Source of the DNA: Adiantum capillus-veneris
Taxonomy: Eukaryota; Streptophyta; Polypodiopsida; Polypodiales; Pteridaceae
NCBI GenBank assembly: GCA_014529385.2
Contig: CM043948.1
Span: 22,903,451 to 22,967,450 of the forward strand
Length of the DNA: 64,000 nucleotides
Reading direction: 5' to 3'
Part shown: piece by piece, positions 34,557 to 46,900 of the stretch
How the letters are laid out: the number at the start of each line of letters is the position of its first letter
Numbering within the stretch: position 1 is the first letter of the stretch
The notes under the pieces: generated by a model
What the model saw: only the letters and a program-made list of their open reading frames with translations
What the model was told of the DNA's origin: nothing
Databases searched by the model: none
Translations under genes and position numbers: made by a program

Positions 34557-35400
34557 TGTGGAGCGCCGCTCTACAATCACCACCCGGCCATCTCTGTAGA
34601 AGGCCGTCTTTCCCTTCTTCCTTGCCGCTTGAATCTCTGGCATTACCTCCCTCATATGCGCAAGCTGTGTGAGAGTGAGGTCATCTCCAAGGAATATGCC
34701 TGATTTCTTTAGTGTAGGGTGCTTATCTAAGAAGTCCTTCTTTGCCTCCATGGATGGGAAACGGATGATTAAAGCTCTCCCTTTTGAAGTCACCCCATTG
34801 CCTTGTGTCTTCTTCCCTACCCTCCATGCCTTTGTATGAGTAGGCTCACTATCCATCATGTGGAAAAGTTCTGGACTTCCCCTTCCACATCATCTCAGTC
34901 TTATAGACCGGTTACTCTTATATACAAGGCTCTAGTTTTCCTTCGTTGCTCTTCTTCTATAGTCATGTTGATGATTGTAGGAGTGGGGACGGATGTGGTT
35001 TTTTTCCCTTTCCCTTTCTTAGAGACTTCTATCCATTTCTCGGCCTCATCCGCCTTCTTTTGCGTCTTCGTGATCACATCCATCCACGAAGACGTCTGTA
35101 TCACCTTCTGTTTCTCCTCCTCTGTGATCATCTGTACCTGCTCCTTGATGACCTTGATCTCCTCTATCACCAAGGGCTAGAATTCACCTTCTTCCAGTCC
35201 ATTGCTTACTCTATCCGCAAGCTCTCGCTTGAGGGCTGTGACCTCTTCTCCAAGTGCTTGTGAATCCGCCTTAAGTGCTTGTAGCTCTGCATGCAAGTCC
35301 TCTTTCTCCTTCTTCCATTGCGCGCCTTTGTTGAGGAACATTTGAAGAAGGTTGGCCTTCTCTTTCCACCATCCCTCCGTCTCTGCTTTTCATTCTTTCA
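34554..35400 (-). pseudogene. TC-LINE ORF1: coiled coil and RNA-binding-like domain
   Basis: The N-terminal part is a coiled coil (EEIKVIKEQVQMITEEEKQK, KTQKKADEAEKWIEVSKKGK). A domain starting ALYIRVTGL follows, with THTKAWRVGKKTQGNG, FPSMEAKKDFLDKHP and GIFLGDDLTLTQLAHM; it resembles the RRM plus C-terminal layout of LINE ORF1 proteins. A frame break lies near 34,860-34,900. It ends VERRST with TGA inside the sequence ATGA that starts ORF2. Confidence 0.8.
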
Positions 35401-35549
35401 TCTCCCTTTCCAGTTGTGTTATTCGCTTGTTTGTAAGCACAAAGGTTGCCATCGTATGTTTGTAAGCACAAAGGTTACATACTAGCGAAACGATCATGGC
35501 CTCCACTGGCGAAGCGCTCATGGACTCTATTGGTGATGCGGGTATAGGT

Positions 35550-35688
35550 CGACGCTCTAGCGCGGCTGAGTCCAGGCGGAGAAACCAAAGCACCACAACC
35601 CGATGCGGGTATCCAACACACTCGACGCCCTCGCTCGGCTGAGTCGAGGCAGAGAATCCAAAACACCACAACCCGAATGCGGGTATCC
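35550..35688. repeat. 73 bp direct repeats in the TC-LINE 5' UTR
   Basis: CGACGC...CCACAACCCGATGCGGGTATCC starts at 35,550 and again at 35,623. A partial third trace (GATGCGGGTAT) lies at 35,535. Confidence 0.8.
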
Positions 35689-36192
35689 TCACATCCACAG
35701 CCCCCTGCGGGCGCTTGACCAGTACCGCCAAAGTCACGGAGGCTCAGCCCCTTTGCACTATGCTGCTATCACCTGCACCTGTTAATAAAACTGAAAAACA
35801 CACGGCCCCCACAGTGGGTAGGCTCGTGGCCTGCACAATCAAGAAACGCCCTCTGAGGCTTACTGTGTATAGCTGACCTGTCACCCCCACTGGATTAGCA
35901 ACGAGGCCTTGAGTAAAAACCCAACTCGGGCTCCAATGACAATAGATAAACGGCCCCTGACGTCTCCTCTGTCCTGCTGTAAGTATCAAGACCCGTAGCC
36001 CCGTGGTAGGGTAGCAGTAGGCGGCACCTCTCCCATCTGAGAGGGCAATGAACAGCCCCACTGTGTGCGCTGTTTCTGGAGTAACAGTAAAGTGCACGGC
36101 TCCCTGCTGAGGGGTAGCTCGTGGCCTGCGTCGCTCACAGCTATGCCTGGTTGGACAGCCCCTACGGGCGACCTGCAATGCCCAGCGCGCGC

Positions 36193-36195
<3 letters not shown>

Positions 36196-36268
<73 letters not shown>
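36196..36268. repeat. (GA)n microsatellite, 73 bp
   Basis: Borders the 5' end of the full-length TC-LINE and the 3' end of the next copy. Confidence 0.97.
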
Positions 36269-36271
<3 letters not shown>

Positions 36272-37365
36272 AATGTTATATTAATGTCTTTAAAAGGCCA
36301 AGATGACCTATGAGACCTATCTGTTACAAAATATTGAATCTGACACCATGTCTGGTACAAAAGAACAAAAGAACTAGAACAAGGATACTACTACTAGAAG
36401 CCATCCTCATCTGCACTCTGGATGTCAAGAGAGAATGTCTCCGTCGATGCTGTGTCGCCCCTCTCCTCAATCGTGGCCATCTGGATCTCCGTAGCTGAAG
36501 TGCTCGGTCGATGAGAGTGCCGGTAGTGGTCGAATGAGTGTGGGCCGAGCTTTTCAGTGATGGCTGGTCCTCTAGTGAAAAGAAATCTGTAATATGTCTC
36601 TAGGACTGTCTTTCTCTAGTGTGTCTAAGTTTGTGTAACTCAAGTAGATATGCCCAAGACATCTTTGATCCTCATAACTCATGACCCTAGAGAAAGGACC
36701 GAAACCCTCTCGGAATAAGTAGTGGAAATGGCCCCGTATCTCATAGTACACTTTGCAATGACGTGTGTTATGTAGCTCTGTCTCTGGCTCTAGCTGGCAT
36801 AAGCGGCGTATTGTGCTGTTTGCTGGTATCCCTCTGAATCTACCTGTCTTAATCTCCAGCTGATGTGATGATGTGCGTATCTGACCAGTGGCACACCGCA
36901 AACTATTAGACATATGTGTGTCCATGTAGCTGGGTCGAATGACAAACCCATCTCCTGTGAGTTGGAGAAGATGCTCTCTATAGAAAGCCATCTTCGTGCC
37001 CAACTCTTGTGGCGGCTCTATCCATGTCCTCCTGGTATCTAGCTGGATCAGGTCCTGACGAATGGGTCTACTAATCTCCACGCGTGTAAGAGACATCGAG
37101 GGTGCCTGAAGAGAGTACTGGAAAGGGGGCAGCCTATCCATAGTGAAGCCATGCGTATGAAACCTTGATGTCATTTTTGCATACCAGCATGAAGTGTCCC
37201 CCTGAAGAGCTAACTGTCCGGAAGACTCAAGGGCCAGTCTAGCATGTGTGTCTCTAGTAGTATCCCACAAGAGTTTCACAAAGGAGACTGATCTGATAAG
37301 CGCCTCAATCTCCATAGGAGGGGCAGCTAGCTCTGCTCGAACGATAGCGTGGGCTACGGAGGCGC
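36269..37365 (-). mobile_element. 5'-truncated TC-LINE
   Basis: 3' UTR plus ORF2 C-terminal part; truncated at about 37,363, where a short GA run begins. Confidence 0.9.
36572..37315 (-). CDS. TC-LINE ORF2 C-terminal fragment, 247 codons open
   Basis: Open frame MEIEALIRSVSFVKLLWDTT ... SRFHTHGFTMDRLPPFQYSL ... REHLLQLTGDGFVIRPSYMD ... ending past the modified zinc motif RRLCQLEPETELHNTRHC. It is a fragment only; no RT. No sign that it is expressed on its own. Confidence 0.75.
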   Translation of the reverse strand: MEIEALIRSVSFVKLLWDTTRDTHARLALESSGQLALQGDTSCWYAKMTSRFHTHGFTMDRLPPFQYSLQAPSMSLTRVEISRPIRQDLIQLDTRRTWIEPPQELGTKMAFYREHLLQLTGDGFVIRPSYMDTHMSNSLRCATGQIRTSSHQLEIKTGRFRGIPANSTIRRLCQLEPETELHNTRHCKVYYEIRGHFHYLFREGFGPFSRVMSYEDQRCLGHIYLSYTNLDTLEKDSPRDILQISFH

Positions 37366-37375
37366 GAGAGAGAGA
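37366..37375. repeat. Short (GA)5 between TC-LINE copies
   Basis: GAGAGAGAGA followed at once by the family 3' end (TGAAATGTTATATTAACG). Confidence 0.9.
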
Positions 37376-38012
37376 TGAAATGTTATATTAACGTCTCAAA
37401 AGGCCAAAGTGACCTATGAGACTCGAAAGTTACAATGTGGTGGATCTGATACAAAGTCAGAGTAACAAGATAACAAAATGACAAAAATGACAAAATGACA
37501 AAATAAAATACTATGGAATCCTAAACTGCTAGGTGTGAACTAAGTAGCTAAACAGCTAGCTGGGATAGCTAGATCACAGGAGATCTAGCATCGGTCGTTG
37601 GCGGATCTCATCTATCTCCTCCATGGTCAGTAGTCTAACTGAGCGTAGTGCATGTCGAGCCAAAGTGATCCGAATCCTCTGATGCAGCCTCCGTTGATGT
37701 TGTGTAGTCCGCCGCAGTCGTGGGCGTCTGGATCTCTCCAGCTCAGTCGCTCGATCGATCAGTGTGCCTCTGGTGTGAGGCGACGAGCTGTGCTGTGGTA
37801 GTAACTCCTCTGGGTGTCCAGTGGTAGCTCTAAAGAAGTCTGTGATCTTTCTCTGAGACTGGCTAGCCTCTCCTCTCATCAAGCTCCCTCTGTGTCTGCG
37901 AGCTCGAGCAAAAAGAAACCCAGACATCTCTGATCCTAGTATCGCATGACTCTAGAGAATGGTCCAAAGCCCTGTCTGAACAAGCAATGGAAGGGGCCTC
38001 GTATCTTCATGT
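37376..38012 (-). mobile_element. TC-LINE copy: 3' UTR and ORF2 end, truncated
   Basis: 3' UTR then the C-terminal tail frame 37,574-37,927 (DRATELERSRRPRLRRTTQH, RIRITLARHALRSVRLLTME). Near 38,005 the sequence jumps to a short RT-region piece (GTCTCCCGACTTGAAGAT). Confidence 0.85.
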
Positions 38013-38441
38013 CTCCCGACTTGAAGATCAATGTGGGTGTGTGTGGGGATATAATGGGTAGGAGCTGATACAAAGGTTGGTACAAGATAAGCAGGGTGTA
38101 CAATCCTCAAAAGAGCGAAATCACAGGTGATCCATCATCGATCGCTGGCGAATCTCATCAATCTCCTCTAGGCAGTAGTTTGCACTAGGCGTGGTACGTG
38201 TTGGGCCAAAGTGATCCGAATCCTCTTATGCAGCCTCCGTCGGTGTTGTGTAGTCCTCCATAATCGTGGGCGCCTGGATCTCTCTAGCTCGGTCGCTTGA
38301 TCGATCAGCGTGCCTCTGGTGTAAGAAGAATGTGAGCTCTGCTATGGTAGGTTCTCCTCTGATTGCTCAGTGTCGGCTCTAAAGAAGTCTGTGATCCGTC
38401 TCTGAGACTGGCTAGCCTCTCCTCTGATCAGACTCTCTGTG
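38013..38441 (-). mobile_element. 3' part of the TC-LINE that extends, interrupted, to 56,936
   Basis: A C-terminal tail of ORF2 with an older 3' UTR type. It is interrupted at 38,442 and continues at 39,984-40,214, 48,292-48,317, 52,046-52,326 and 53,098-56,936, in collinear order. Confidence 0.8.
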
Positions 38442-39983
38442 TGTGAAATAGGCGTGTAGGGTGGTAGATTTTAGCTTTCACTGGAATCTTTACTTGTTAA
38501 AATTTATGACACAAAGGAACTTCACGAATAAGCCTGTGATTGGCATTCAACACTTAAAAAAAAAACACGGCTTGGTAGCTAGGGCCCTTTCGGTATTTCT
38601 TTATTGTTATTACACTGGAGAAAAAGCTGCAAACTTCTACAAGCTTTCCCACTTTTATCGGGCTGAAATTCTCCTACGCTAACCCGATTTCGGCAGCATA
38701 ACCACAATAGAAGTCTCCACGGACAAAATCCCAAGTAAACAGTGACTTTCCACGCAGTTTAGAGCACTTTACAAATTCTGGCGAGAAATTACAGCACGCT
38801 GAAATCTCTGTTTTTGGCCTCCAATTTGCACCAAAACACCTAATCGGTGGTTCCCTAGCTTCCTCGAAGCTCTTGGGACTTGTAGGCATTAAAATTGGCC
38901 GAAACCCTAAATTTGCAAAAAATTACAGCAAGCTGTGATTCTCTGTTTTGTGATCCAATTCGCATGCCGATCACTCTTGTGAGTAGCCCTCGACCTCACG
39001 TACTTGTTGGGTCACTTGCCTTTTGAATTAGACGATATTCCTTGTGGGAAATCTCTCTTAATTGTCCTGTACAAGCACCCAAGGCTTTCCCGTGGCTCCC
39101 CTGGCATTACCTTCTAGTTTAGGTGCGAAACTTGAAACCTGCAATAAAAAACAGAGCATACGTAATTCCCTGTTCCGCATCATTTTGACCGGAACAAACA
39201 TGTCTATGCATGGCTCAGTGGCTCCCGCACAGAATGGGACAATTCCCTTTTGAATCGGACGAGTTTTCATGCGAGGGAACTCCCCGATTTCGCAATCCTT
39301 TGCGATGGGACTGTGCTTACATGTGTGGCATTAGCAATTAGCTAATCCGGTTTTTACAGAAGGCTCTTGCTTTGGTAAACGTGCATAAAACTCCATAACT
39401 GTACATGGTCATCTAAGAAGCCCAACTAGAGGGGCATTACCATATGTGCAAAGGGGAGAGAGAGATGCGCGAGAGAAAATCATCGCGCCTCATGAGACAA
39501 GGGTAAAGGCAAGCTTTCCATTAAAGCTATGATCACCTGCACCCTCTACTCACACACACTGTGTAGCACAATGAATAAAAATCAGCCTCCCTCCGAGTTT
39601 ATGGGCGCCCCCTCTTGGGATGAGAGACTTTTGAGTGTGAGTTGACCTGCAGGTTGCTGTCCTATTGCCATGTGTCCACTTTGCTCCTTTTGGTTTAGTT
39701 CCTAGTAGCCACCAACTTATAAAGTCATGACACGGGGCCTAAATGACTTTAACCGAGACTAGCCACTTCTTTACTAGTCGGATTCTAGTGCCGATCGGCC
39801 CAACCATCTCTTGGCTGTGTGGCCTTGACTTCTGCGGGTGAAATTCTCGGCCAACGGCCGTTTCACGTTGGCCATGCAATGTCCGGCCATTTGTGATTTT
39901 AACAAGTGGGTTCCAAAAAGTAAATAAAAATAAAGGGAAAGAAAGAAACAAATATATATAGTGGTTGTCACAGTCTCGTGACA
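38442..39983 (+). mobile_element. G1 solo LTR with target duplication
   Basis: 1,542 bp, TGTGAAATAGG...GTCTCGTGACA. Flanked by CTGTG (38,437-38,441) and CTATG (39,984-39,988), a 5 bp duplication with one change. The TC-LINE continues across it. Confidence 0.88.
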
Positions 39984-40214
39984 CTATGTCTGCGTAGCTC
40001 GAGCCAAAACAGTCCCAAATATCTTTGGACCTCGTACCCCATGACTCTAGACAGTGTTCCAAAGCACTCTTTGAACAAGTTGTGGAAGTGGCCTCGTATC
40101 TCATAGTAAACTGGTGAATGGCATGTGTTGTGCAACTATGTCTCAGGCTCCATGTGACATAGGAGACATCTCGTGGCCTCTGCTGGTACTCTGCTGCATC
40201 TACCGGTCTCGACT
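39984..40214 (-). mobile_element. TC-LINE fragment between G1 and G2 insertions
   Basis: ORF2 C-terminal part (CTGCGTAGCTCGAGCC... to CCGGTCTCGACT). It joins 48,292 across the G2 element. Confidence 0.85.
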
Positions 40215-40548
40215 TGTCACAAACTGTTGATGTGTCAAGTCATTGAAGAACAGAGCTACTGGCTGAGGGGCCTAAACCCTAAGAAGGAGAAGCAGTAAAA
40301 GGAGATGACATGGCAGGTGTACGGATTCGCGGAATTCACGTTGACTGGCTGTACGAAAAATCCGGATTTCGCGCTGGACTACTGACGTGGAAAAGTGTAC
40401 GGATTTCCATGTTTTACGCCGATAGTGATGATGTGGCAGTTGTATGGATTTCCGTAATTTACGTTGATAGCTTTTAAGCTCTTGCTTTTAGACCAGATGC
40501 TTTTGAGTTTGAAGCTTTTCAGTATAAATGCTTTTAATGGCCAAGGGC

Positions 40549-40560
40549 CTTTAAATATAA
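40549..40560 (+). promoter_or_regulatory. TATA-like box in the G2 LTR
   Basis: TTTAAATATAA is kept in the other G2 LTRs (TTTAAATAAAA near 26,065; GAAATATAAA near 52,832) at the same place relative to the following block. Promoter role inferred from position. Confidence 0.5.
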
Positions 40561-40717
40561 CGCTAGGGCTCATTCTCTGGCATGCTTCTTGGAGAAGTTA
40601 CAAAGTCTGGAGTACCGGCTTGTATTGTGTTGATGCAATTTAAAGAAATACCGAAAGGGGCACCAAGGTTTGGGGCCAATACTCTCTGGAGTGGAATTCC
40701 GCTACTCCGTGTCGCGT

Positions 40718-40719
<2 letters not shown>

Positions 40720-40787
<68 letters not shown>
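40720..40787. repeat. (CT)n inside the G2 5' LTR
   Basis: 68 bp. The other G2 LTRs carry shorter CT-rich runs here. Confidence 0.95.
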
Positions 40788-40790
<3 letters not shown>

Positions 40791-40865
40791 TCAGTTGTTA
40801 TTGAAGTGCTGAAAGTTTGTTCAGTCTGTTCTTTTTTATTGTCACGTGGTGCCCGTCTTGTGACA

Positions 40866-40885
40866 GTGTTATCAGAGCATCAGGC
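40866..40885 (+). promoter_or_regulatory. G2 primer-binding site (initiator-Met tRNA type)
   Basis: GTGTTATCAGAGCATCAGG begins right after the LTR and matches the common plant site TGGTATCAGAGC with a one-base change. Confidence 0.65.
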
Positions 40886-40993
40886 GTGTGCTTTTCTGAA
40901 AGCGTACCGGTCCTACAAAAGAGCAGACATAACAAACGAGAGACTACTGGAATTTTATTTGAAGTATCTTCGGGTCCCGAGCCAGAACTTATT

Positions 40994-42977
40994 TATTTTT
41001 TTTCCGAGAAAAAGATCCTTCTATTAGTTAATGAAAATTGCCCATAGGGCTACAACCTCCTTTGCAAGAGAGGGCTACAACAAGCATGATGGGGAGACTC
41101 TCCCAATGAAAAAACAACATATATACAATGAGGCTAAATCAAGAGATGGGAGGAGGGAAGAGCCACACAGGTGGACAGTAGTGCCATCTGAGCACCCCCT
41201 CGACTATGGTGTAGAAAGGCCCAGGGCGCCAAAGTCGAAGGAAAGCCTCGCATGCGGTTGGAGGTGCCGTGTAGTCCCTCAAGCTGTCCTCTGAGAGTAT
41301 GGATCAGCTCTAGCCAAAAGTCACGAACAGTCTCTGCTGGTGGCACAGGTTGAGCCTCAAAGATGCGGAAACAGTGGGCCAGCCAGATGAACCAAAGTGT
41401 CAGGCCACTGATGAGCTCCCAACACTCCTCTCTCTCACTGCACCACTCCTGTGGAGTAATCTGTGTTGCAGGCTGGAGTGTAGGACGTTCCCCCTGCATC
41501 ACTATCGTCCTGCTAGTGGACGATAGCTCAAACTGAAATGCCGGGCCCGTGAGGGTGGACCAAGCCGCTGCCCCCCAAGTGTACTGTCGAGCCGTGGAGA
41601 GAGTAGGCATCAGCCGAGGAACTCGTAGCCACACCTGCTCGGCCGAGGGACAGTCCCAAAGAGAGTGACGTTGACTCTCCACCAAATGGTCACAAGCTGC
41701 ACATGTGGCCGAGAGAGCACTATGCACTAGCCAGCTTTCTACTGCTGTGGCTCTGTGTGCGACCAACCATTGAAACAAGGTGACTCGCCTCGGCTGTCTG
41801 AAGTCTCACAACCTCTCCCAAAAGTTTTCCAAGAACTTGACGGTGAGACCCTCCTCCTGCCAATGACGTGCTGCAGCGGGGAGGGCCTCTCTCTGTGCTG
41901 CTAGTATGTGCCGCCCAAGCCGAACAGTGTATTGAAAGAAGGTGACTCCTAGGTGGTCTGCAGAAGAGAAGGGGTCCGTCCATAGCCACTAACCAGGATC
42001 CCACTGTACTCGTGCCAGTGGACAACACTCCCAAGCCCAAAGCCTCCAGTGGCTAGTCTCAAGAGCTACTGGGTCAGGGTCTATGGCGCACGTCCTCCCA
42101 CAGATGCCCACAACTCGGATCCTTTGAAAACAACACTCTGATACCTGCGGGGCCTCTATTGTAACTCGCTGTAGTCGTCCCGCACCCTGAAGCTCGAAGA
42201 ACAAGGCTGGGACAGTCTCTGAGCAGGCCCTGACTGAAATGAGAACCTCCAGTCGTGTGAAGGCTCCCATCCAACGGGGTGCTACTGGCTCGAGAGGCGT
42301 GAGCCGCTCAGCTGGAATTGACTTTGAGATGTCCTGACACATGCTCTGCACCCCTCTGATGCCCTGCAGCTGGAAACCCTGTACCTCCTGTGACAAACAT
42401 GTGAACTCTAGCCAGTCACCTAGCGAGCGCGCTGGAGCTGCTGCGATGGGACCCCAGGAAACATGAGGTTGACTACCAACGGAGTGGCCTCTCTGAGTGC
42501 TAAGCATGGGGTTCCAGACGAGGGGTTGCCGTAGGCGCTCCTCCGTGCACATCGGCTGTCGTTGATCCAGGGCACGCCGTAGGAGCTCCCAAGAACGAAG
42601 CAAACTCACAGCGAAACGGTCCTGCAGTTTCCTGCTCAAACCAACTCGGTGCATCTCTGTAAAGATTCATATGGTCGAAGGTTGCCAAGGGCCTCCTGAC
42701 TGAGGCACCCTGGCACGAAGCCTCTGCAACAAGAACTCCTTCCAGGGCTCCTCACCTGGAAGAAGTCCTCTGACTATGAACTTCCGTAGAAGGGCTCTGC
42801 TTTGCTGTGCTGGATCAATGATCCCTAGCCCTCCCTGAGAACAAGGAAGCGTGATGACAGACCAAGCCACCTTGGCTCGGGCCATCTGAGTGTCACGTCC
42901 TGACCAAAGGAAGTTCCTGATCAGCCTCTCTACTTGGTTGATACAAGAACTCGAGAAGATCCAGCAGGAGGTGCTGA
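40994..42977 (-). mobile_element. 5'-truncated plant L1
   Basis: The poly(A) tail (poly-T from 40,994) and 3' region are the same as in the L1 at 10,093, and it is truncated within the RT thumb region. A probable 13 bp duplication, GCCAGAACTTATT (40,981-40,993) and GCCCGGACTTATT (42,978-42,990), differs at two bases. Confidence 0.9.
41134..42977 (-). pseudogene. L1 ORF2 C-terminal part
   Basis: Frames 42,667-43,002, 41,989-42,654 and 41,134-41,778 give INQVERLIRNFLWSGRDTQM, then a long region, and VESWLVHSALSATCAACDHL with ESQRHSLWDCP (zf-RVT-like). It is frameshifted at about 42,660 and 41,990. Confidence 0.88.
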
Positions 42978-42990
42978 GCCCGGACTTATT

Positions 42991-43744
42991 AGCCACTCCC
43001 ACCCTTCATACATCGCGTATCGAGCGCGCTCTCGTTTTCAGCGCTAATGTTCCACAGGACATAAGCCAAAAAGATCACTTGCAAGAGAAGGATCCAAGAG
43101 TTGTGTCGAGTCGCTGTTTTTTTCAAAAGCAGTGCCGTGCAGATATTGATGTCTATAGCTACCAAGGCGCACACTCCTAGGACTTGGCAAGCTTTCAAGA
43201 ATTTTTTTGCCCGAAGCTATATGGTTTCCGACATCTTCCTTTGGAGTGCAACGTCTGGCAGAGTGGGGTATCCTTAAATGCTTGCCATGGAAACCCTAAC
43301 AGATTACAACTTGAGATTTTGGACATCTCTCACGAAGTGTCTCTTTTCAAGATGATAACCTTGGAGGTCCGATGCAATTGCTATCTTGGGACTACCATTG
43401 CTATGAGAGAAACACTGTCTGTCCAAGAGCTGATGGACCATGCTGTGGTTGTCTACGACCTCATGGAAGGTACCTAACCCTAATTTTTGATGCAGGTTTT
43501 AGGATGGAAAGTCAGTCGACTTTTCAAGCTTGGCTGATGTCGAGATTGCTTTCTAAGTTTGAGTTCTGTTTCAACTTGTTTGGTGATCCTGTTTGGAATT
43601 TGTTTGAAATGGATAGTATCTGTTTTAAACCTGTTTTGGTGCTGATTCGAAATGTTTTGACTCTCGTTTTAGTACTAGTTTCATTAATTGATGATTTTTA
43701 CTCCCGGTGGAGAAGTGAGAAATACTGTTTTGGTATTGTTTGAA
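42991..43744 (+). other. G2 internal region, not recognised
   Basis: A 97-codon frame (43,184-43,477) and a 123-codon frame (43,372-43,743) overlap. Neither shows a known domain. This could be a remnant of gag or a leader. Confidence 0.4.
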
Positions 43745-43790
43745 TCTTGGGGCCAATACTCTCTGGGGTGGAATTCCGCCACTGTGTCAC

Positions 43791-43824
<34 letters not shown>
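43745..43824 (+). repeat. G2 3' LTR, left piece ending in (CT)n
   Basis: TTGGGGCCAATACTCTCTGG...GTGTCACGT then (CT)n at 43,792-43,824. It equals 40,660-40,787 of the 5' LTR. The LTR resumes at 48,204 after the TC-LINE. Confidence 0.85.
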
Positions 43825-43825
<1 letters not shown>

Positions 43826-43965
43826 GCATCGAGGCAGCCACCGTTGCCTGACCCTCTAGAGGCATGCCCAGAAAGAAACATGTACTTTCTTTACTGCTGA
43901 GAGGGTAAGAAAAACCATTGACAAGATGAAGACAGGAAGAGCAAAGGATCATGATGGTCTGGTGA

Positions 43966-46900
43966 AACTACCGTTCACATTGGCCATACAATGTTCGACC
44001 ATTTGCAACTTCAAAAAGAGGGTCTAAAAAATAAAACAAAAATAATTGGAAACCAACAACTAAGGTTAGTAGTTGCCACGTCCTCGTGACATACCGCCTT
44101 GTTGAAATCGCAACGTCCTCGGTTGCTTACCATAAATACACGCCACTAATGATCTTGTGTTGTTAGCACTCTTTTATCATCGCATGTATCTGCAAGAAAG
44201 GTCGTTAGACATAGATACAAATGACTTAATGAGACCTTCATACTTTTGTCATTTCCATCTATTACACTGAATTCATATGTACATTTGATGTGCTAGCCCT
44301 ATCAGTACCCCTCCTTTGCATACGTTGGGTTGATCCTCATCTGGCATATCTTTTGGCACATCACCCACGAAGGGTCTTAGAAGACTCACGTGAAACACAT
44401 TATTAATCTTCCACGCATTAGGCAATTTCAGCCTGTAAGCCATATCGTTGATCTTGTCAAGCACTTGAAAAGGTCCATAGTAACGCATGCCGAGCTTAGG
44501 AAACAACCGTTCCTTGCCCTTCATCTTCTTTAACCTTGCCTTTTCGAACCTTAACAGAACCCAATCACCAGGTGATAATAGCAATTCACGACGGTGACGA
44601 TCAACAACCTTTTTCTGCTTTGCCAGAGTCTTCTCCAAGACAACCTTAATTTTCTTATACATTTAATCCATGTTTTCAACATATTGATTTGCGTCAAAGA
44701 TCTTGTCCTTTGTATGCAAAATGGGAGGAACTTTTTTGCCGCCTTCAACATTCTCGAAAGATGCCCGGCCAGTGGACGAATGCACTGTATTATTGTACGC
44801 ATGCTCAAGCATAGGGAAATAGTGTTCCCACTTGCCCTTTTTATCTGACACACAGCATTTGAGCAGATCTAAGACAGTAGAACTAGCCTCTTCTGACTGT
44901 CCATTAGTTTGGGGATGAAACGAAGAAGAGAATTTGAGCGTAGTGCCCTTGTTCTCAAACAATTTTCTTCAAAACAAACATGTCATGCGAGGATCACGAT
45001 TACTGATAATTGATTGTGGCATACCATGGTACTTAAACACATTGTACATGAACAAGCCTGCCATCTGGTCATATTTTTTTTTCTTTCTAACAGGGATAAA
45101 ATTGGCCTGCTTGTTGAACTTGCAAATAATGGTCCATATACCATCATTCCTTGTTGGCGTGCGTGGAAGATCAAAGATAAAGTCCATAGCAATGCTTTCC
45201 CATGGCTTATCCGGAATCGGCAGCGGTTGTAAAAACCTTGGTGCCTTTTGCTTGTCAAACTTGACCTTTTGGCAAATTATGCATGCTCGCACAAAGGCAT
45301 CCACATCTCTCCTCAAGGTAGGCCAATAGAAGAATGTCTCTACCGCTTTAACTATCACATCAATACCACGATGCCTTGCATACGGTGGGACATGACTCTC
45401 TTCCATGACCTTTTGTCACAATGGCCTAGTGACACAAGGTCTTGCATCCATCATCATAAAACCATCTCTGAGGAGGTAGTGCTCATGATGTTGCCCCTCT
45501 TGCAACTGTTCAAAGATTCTTGCAAAGCATACTGTTCCTTCATGTCATGTAGCTCATGATGATAAGGAATTGACACAGCTGAAATTTGTGGCTTCCTTCA
45601 TAATGCATTAGCCACAATATTCTTCCACATGCATAATCTGAAAGTGGACCATAGAAAGAATGTTTGCCCATCGCATATGCTTTTTGGAGAACTTTGACTG
45701 TGTCAAGAAGTATCGCAAGGTCTAATGGTATGTCTAGACAACAAAATCAGCACCTAATAGGTAGTGCTTCGAGCTAGAAAGCGCATGAATCATGACGAAG
45801 AGCTCTTTCTCATAGACTTGCATAGTCCTCTCTCGCCCTTGCAAAATTCGGCTTTCATAAGCTACTACCCGTCCATCTTGCATTAGCATTGCTCCGATGC
45901 TACTACCACACTCATCACACTGGACCACAAATGGCTTCCTGAGATCTTGGCAAAACAATTACTGGATCTGAAGTCAACGTTTCCTTTAAGAGACTAAAAG
46001 CTGAATCTCATTTTGGGTCCATCTCAAAATGACCTCTTTCTTTTGCAAAGCGTGAAGAGGTGATGCTATCTCTGCAAAATTCCTGATAACTTCTATAGTA
46101 GGAACACAATCCCAAGAAGCTTCTGACATCGTGCACAGTTTTCAAGTATGGCCATGTCTTAATAGCTTCGACCCTTGCGGGATCCATTCTGACACCATCC
46201 GTTGAGACTATGTGGCCAAGAAAGTGGATCTCTTCTAGGAAGAATTCACTTTTCCCTGGATTGACAAGTAGCTTGTGACTACGCAGCTCTTCCAACACAA
46301 TGGTCAAGTGATGCCTATCCTCCTCTTCATTCTTCGAATAGACTATCATGTCATCGAAGAACGTCCCAACAAATTGTTGATGCGAGCGGAAAATCCGGTC
46401 CAAATGTCGTTCTAAACGCAGTCTTGTGCACATCCTCTGGCCTTATACAAATTTGATAGTGCCCACTTTTAAGGTCTATCATTGCTGAAAATTGCAGCAC
46501 CCTCTAAACGATCGAGAATATCGTCAATCCTATGAATAGGAAATCTATTCTTGATGGTATTCTAATTTAACTCACGATGATCAATACACATGCGCAATGA
46601 GCCATCCTTTTTCTGCACTAGGAGCACTTCGGAGCAAAAAGATGAAGAACAAGGCTGAATCAGCCCTTCCCTAAGAACTCCTCAACCTGGCCCATAATCT
46701 CTTTCTGTTGCGCCGTACGAACCCTGTAGGGTGGTCTATTTGGTGGATCTACACCTTGGCACCAAATCTATCCGATGGTTCTTAGGTCTCCTTGGTGGCA
46801 ATTGCGACAGTAATGAATCAGAAAAACAGTCACTAAACTCTTGCAAAAATGCTGACCTTTCTTGATCTAACACAGATAAATTTGACTGACAATTATATGA

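Larger units (their letters stand above)
40215..40865 (+). repeat. G2 5' LTR with internal (CT)n
   Basis: 651 bp, TGTCACAAACTG...CTTGTGACA. (CT)34 lies at 40,720-40,787. A TATA-like TTTAAATATAA lies at about 40,550-40,560, followed by the block GGGGCCAATACTCTCTGG. Confidence 0.88.
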
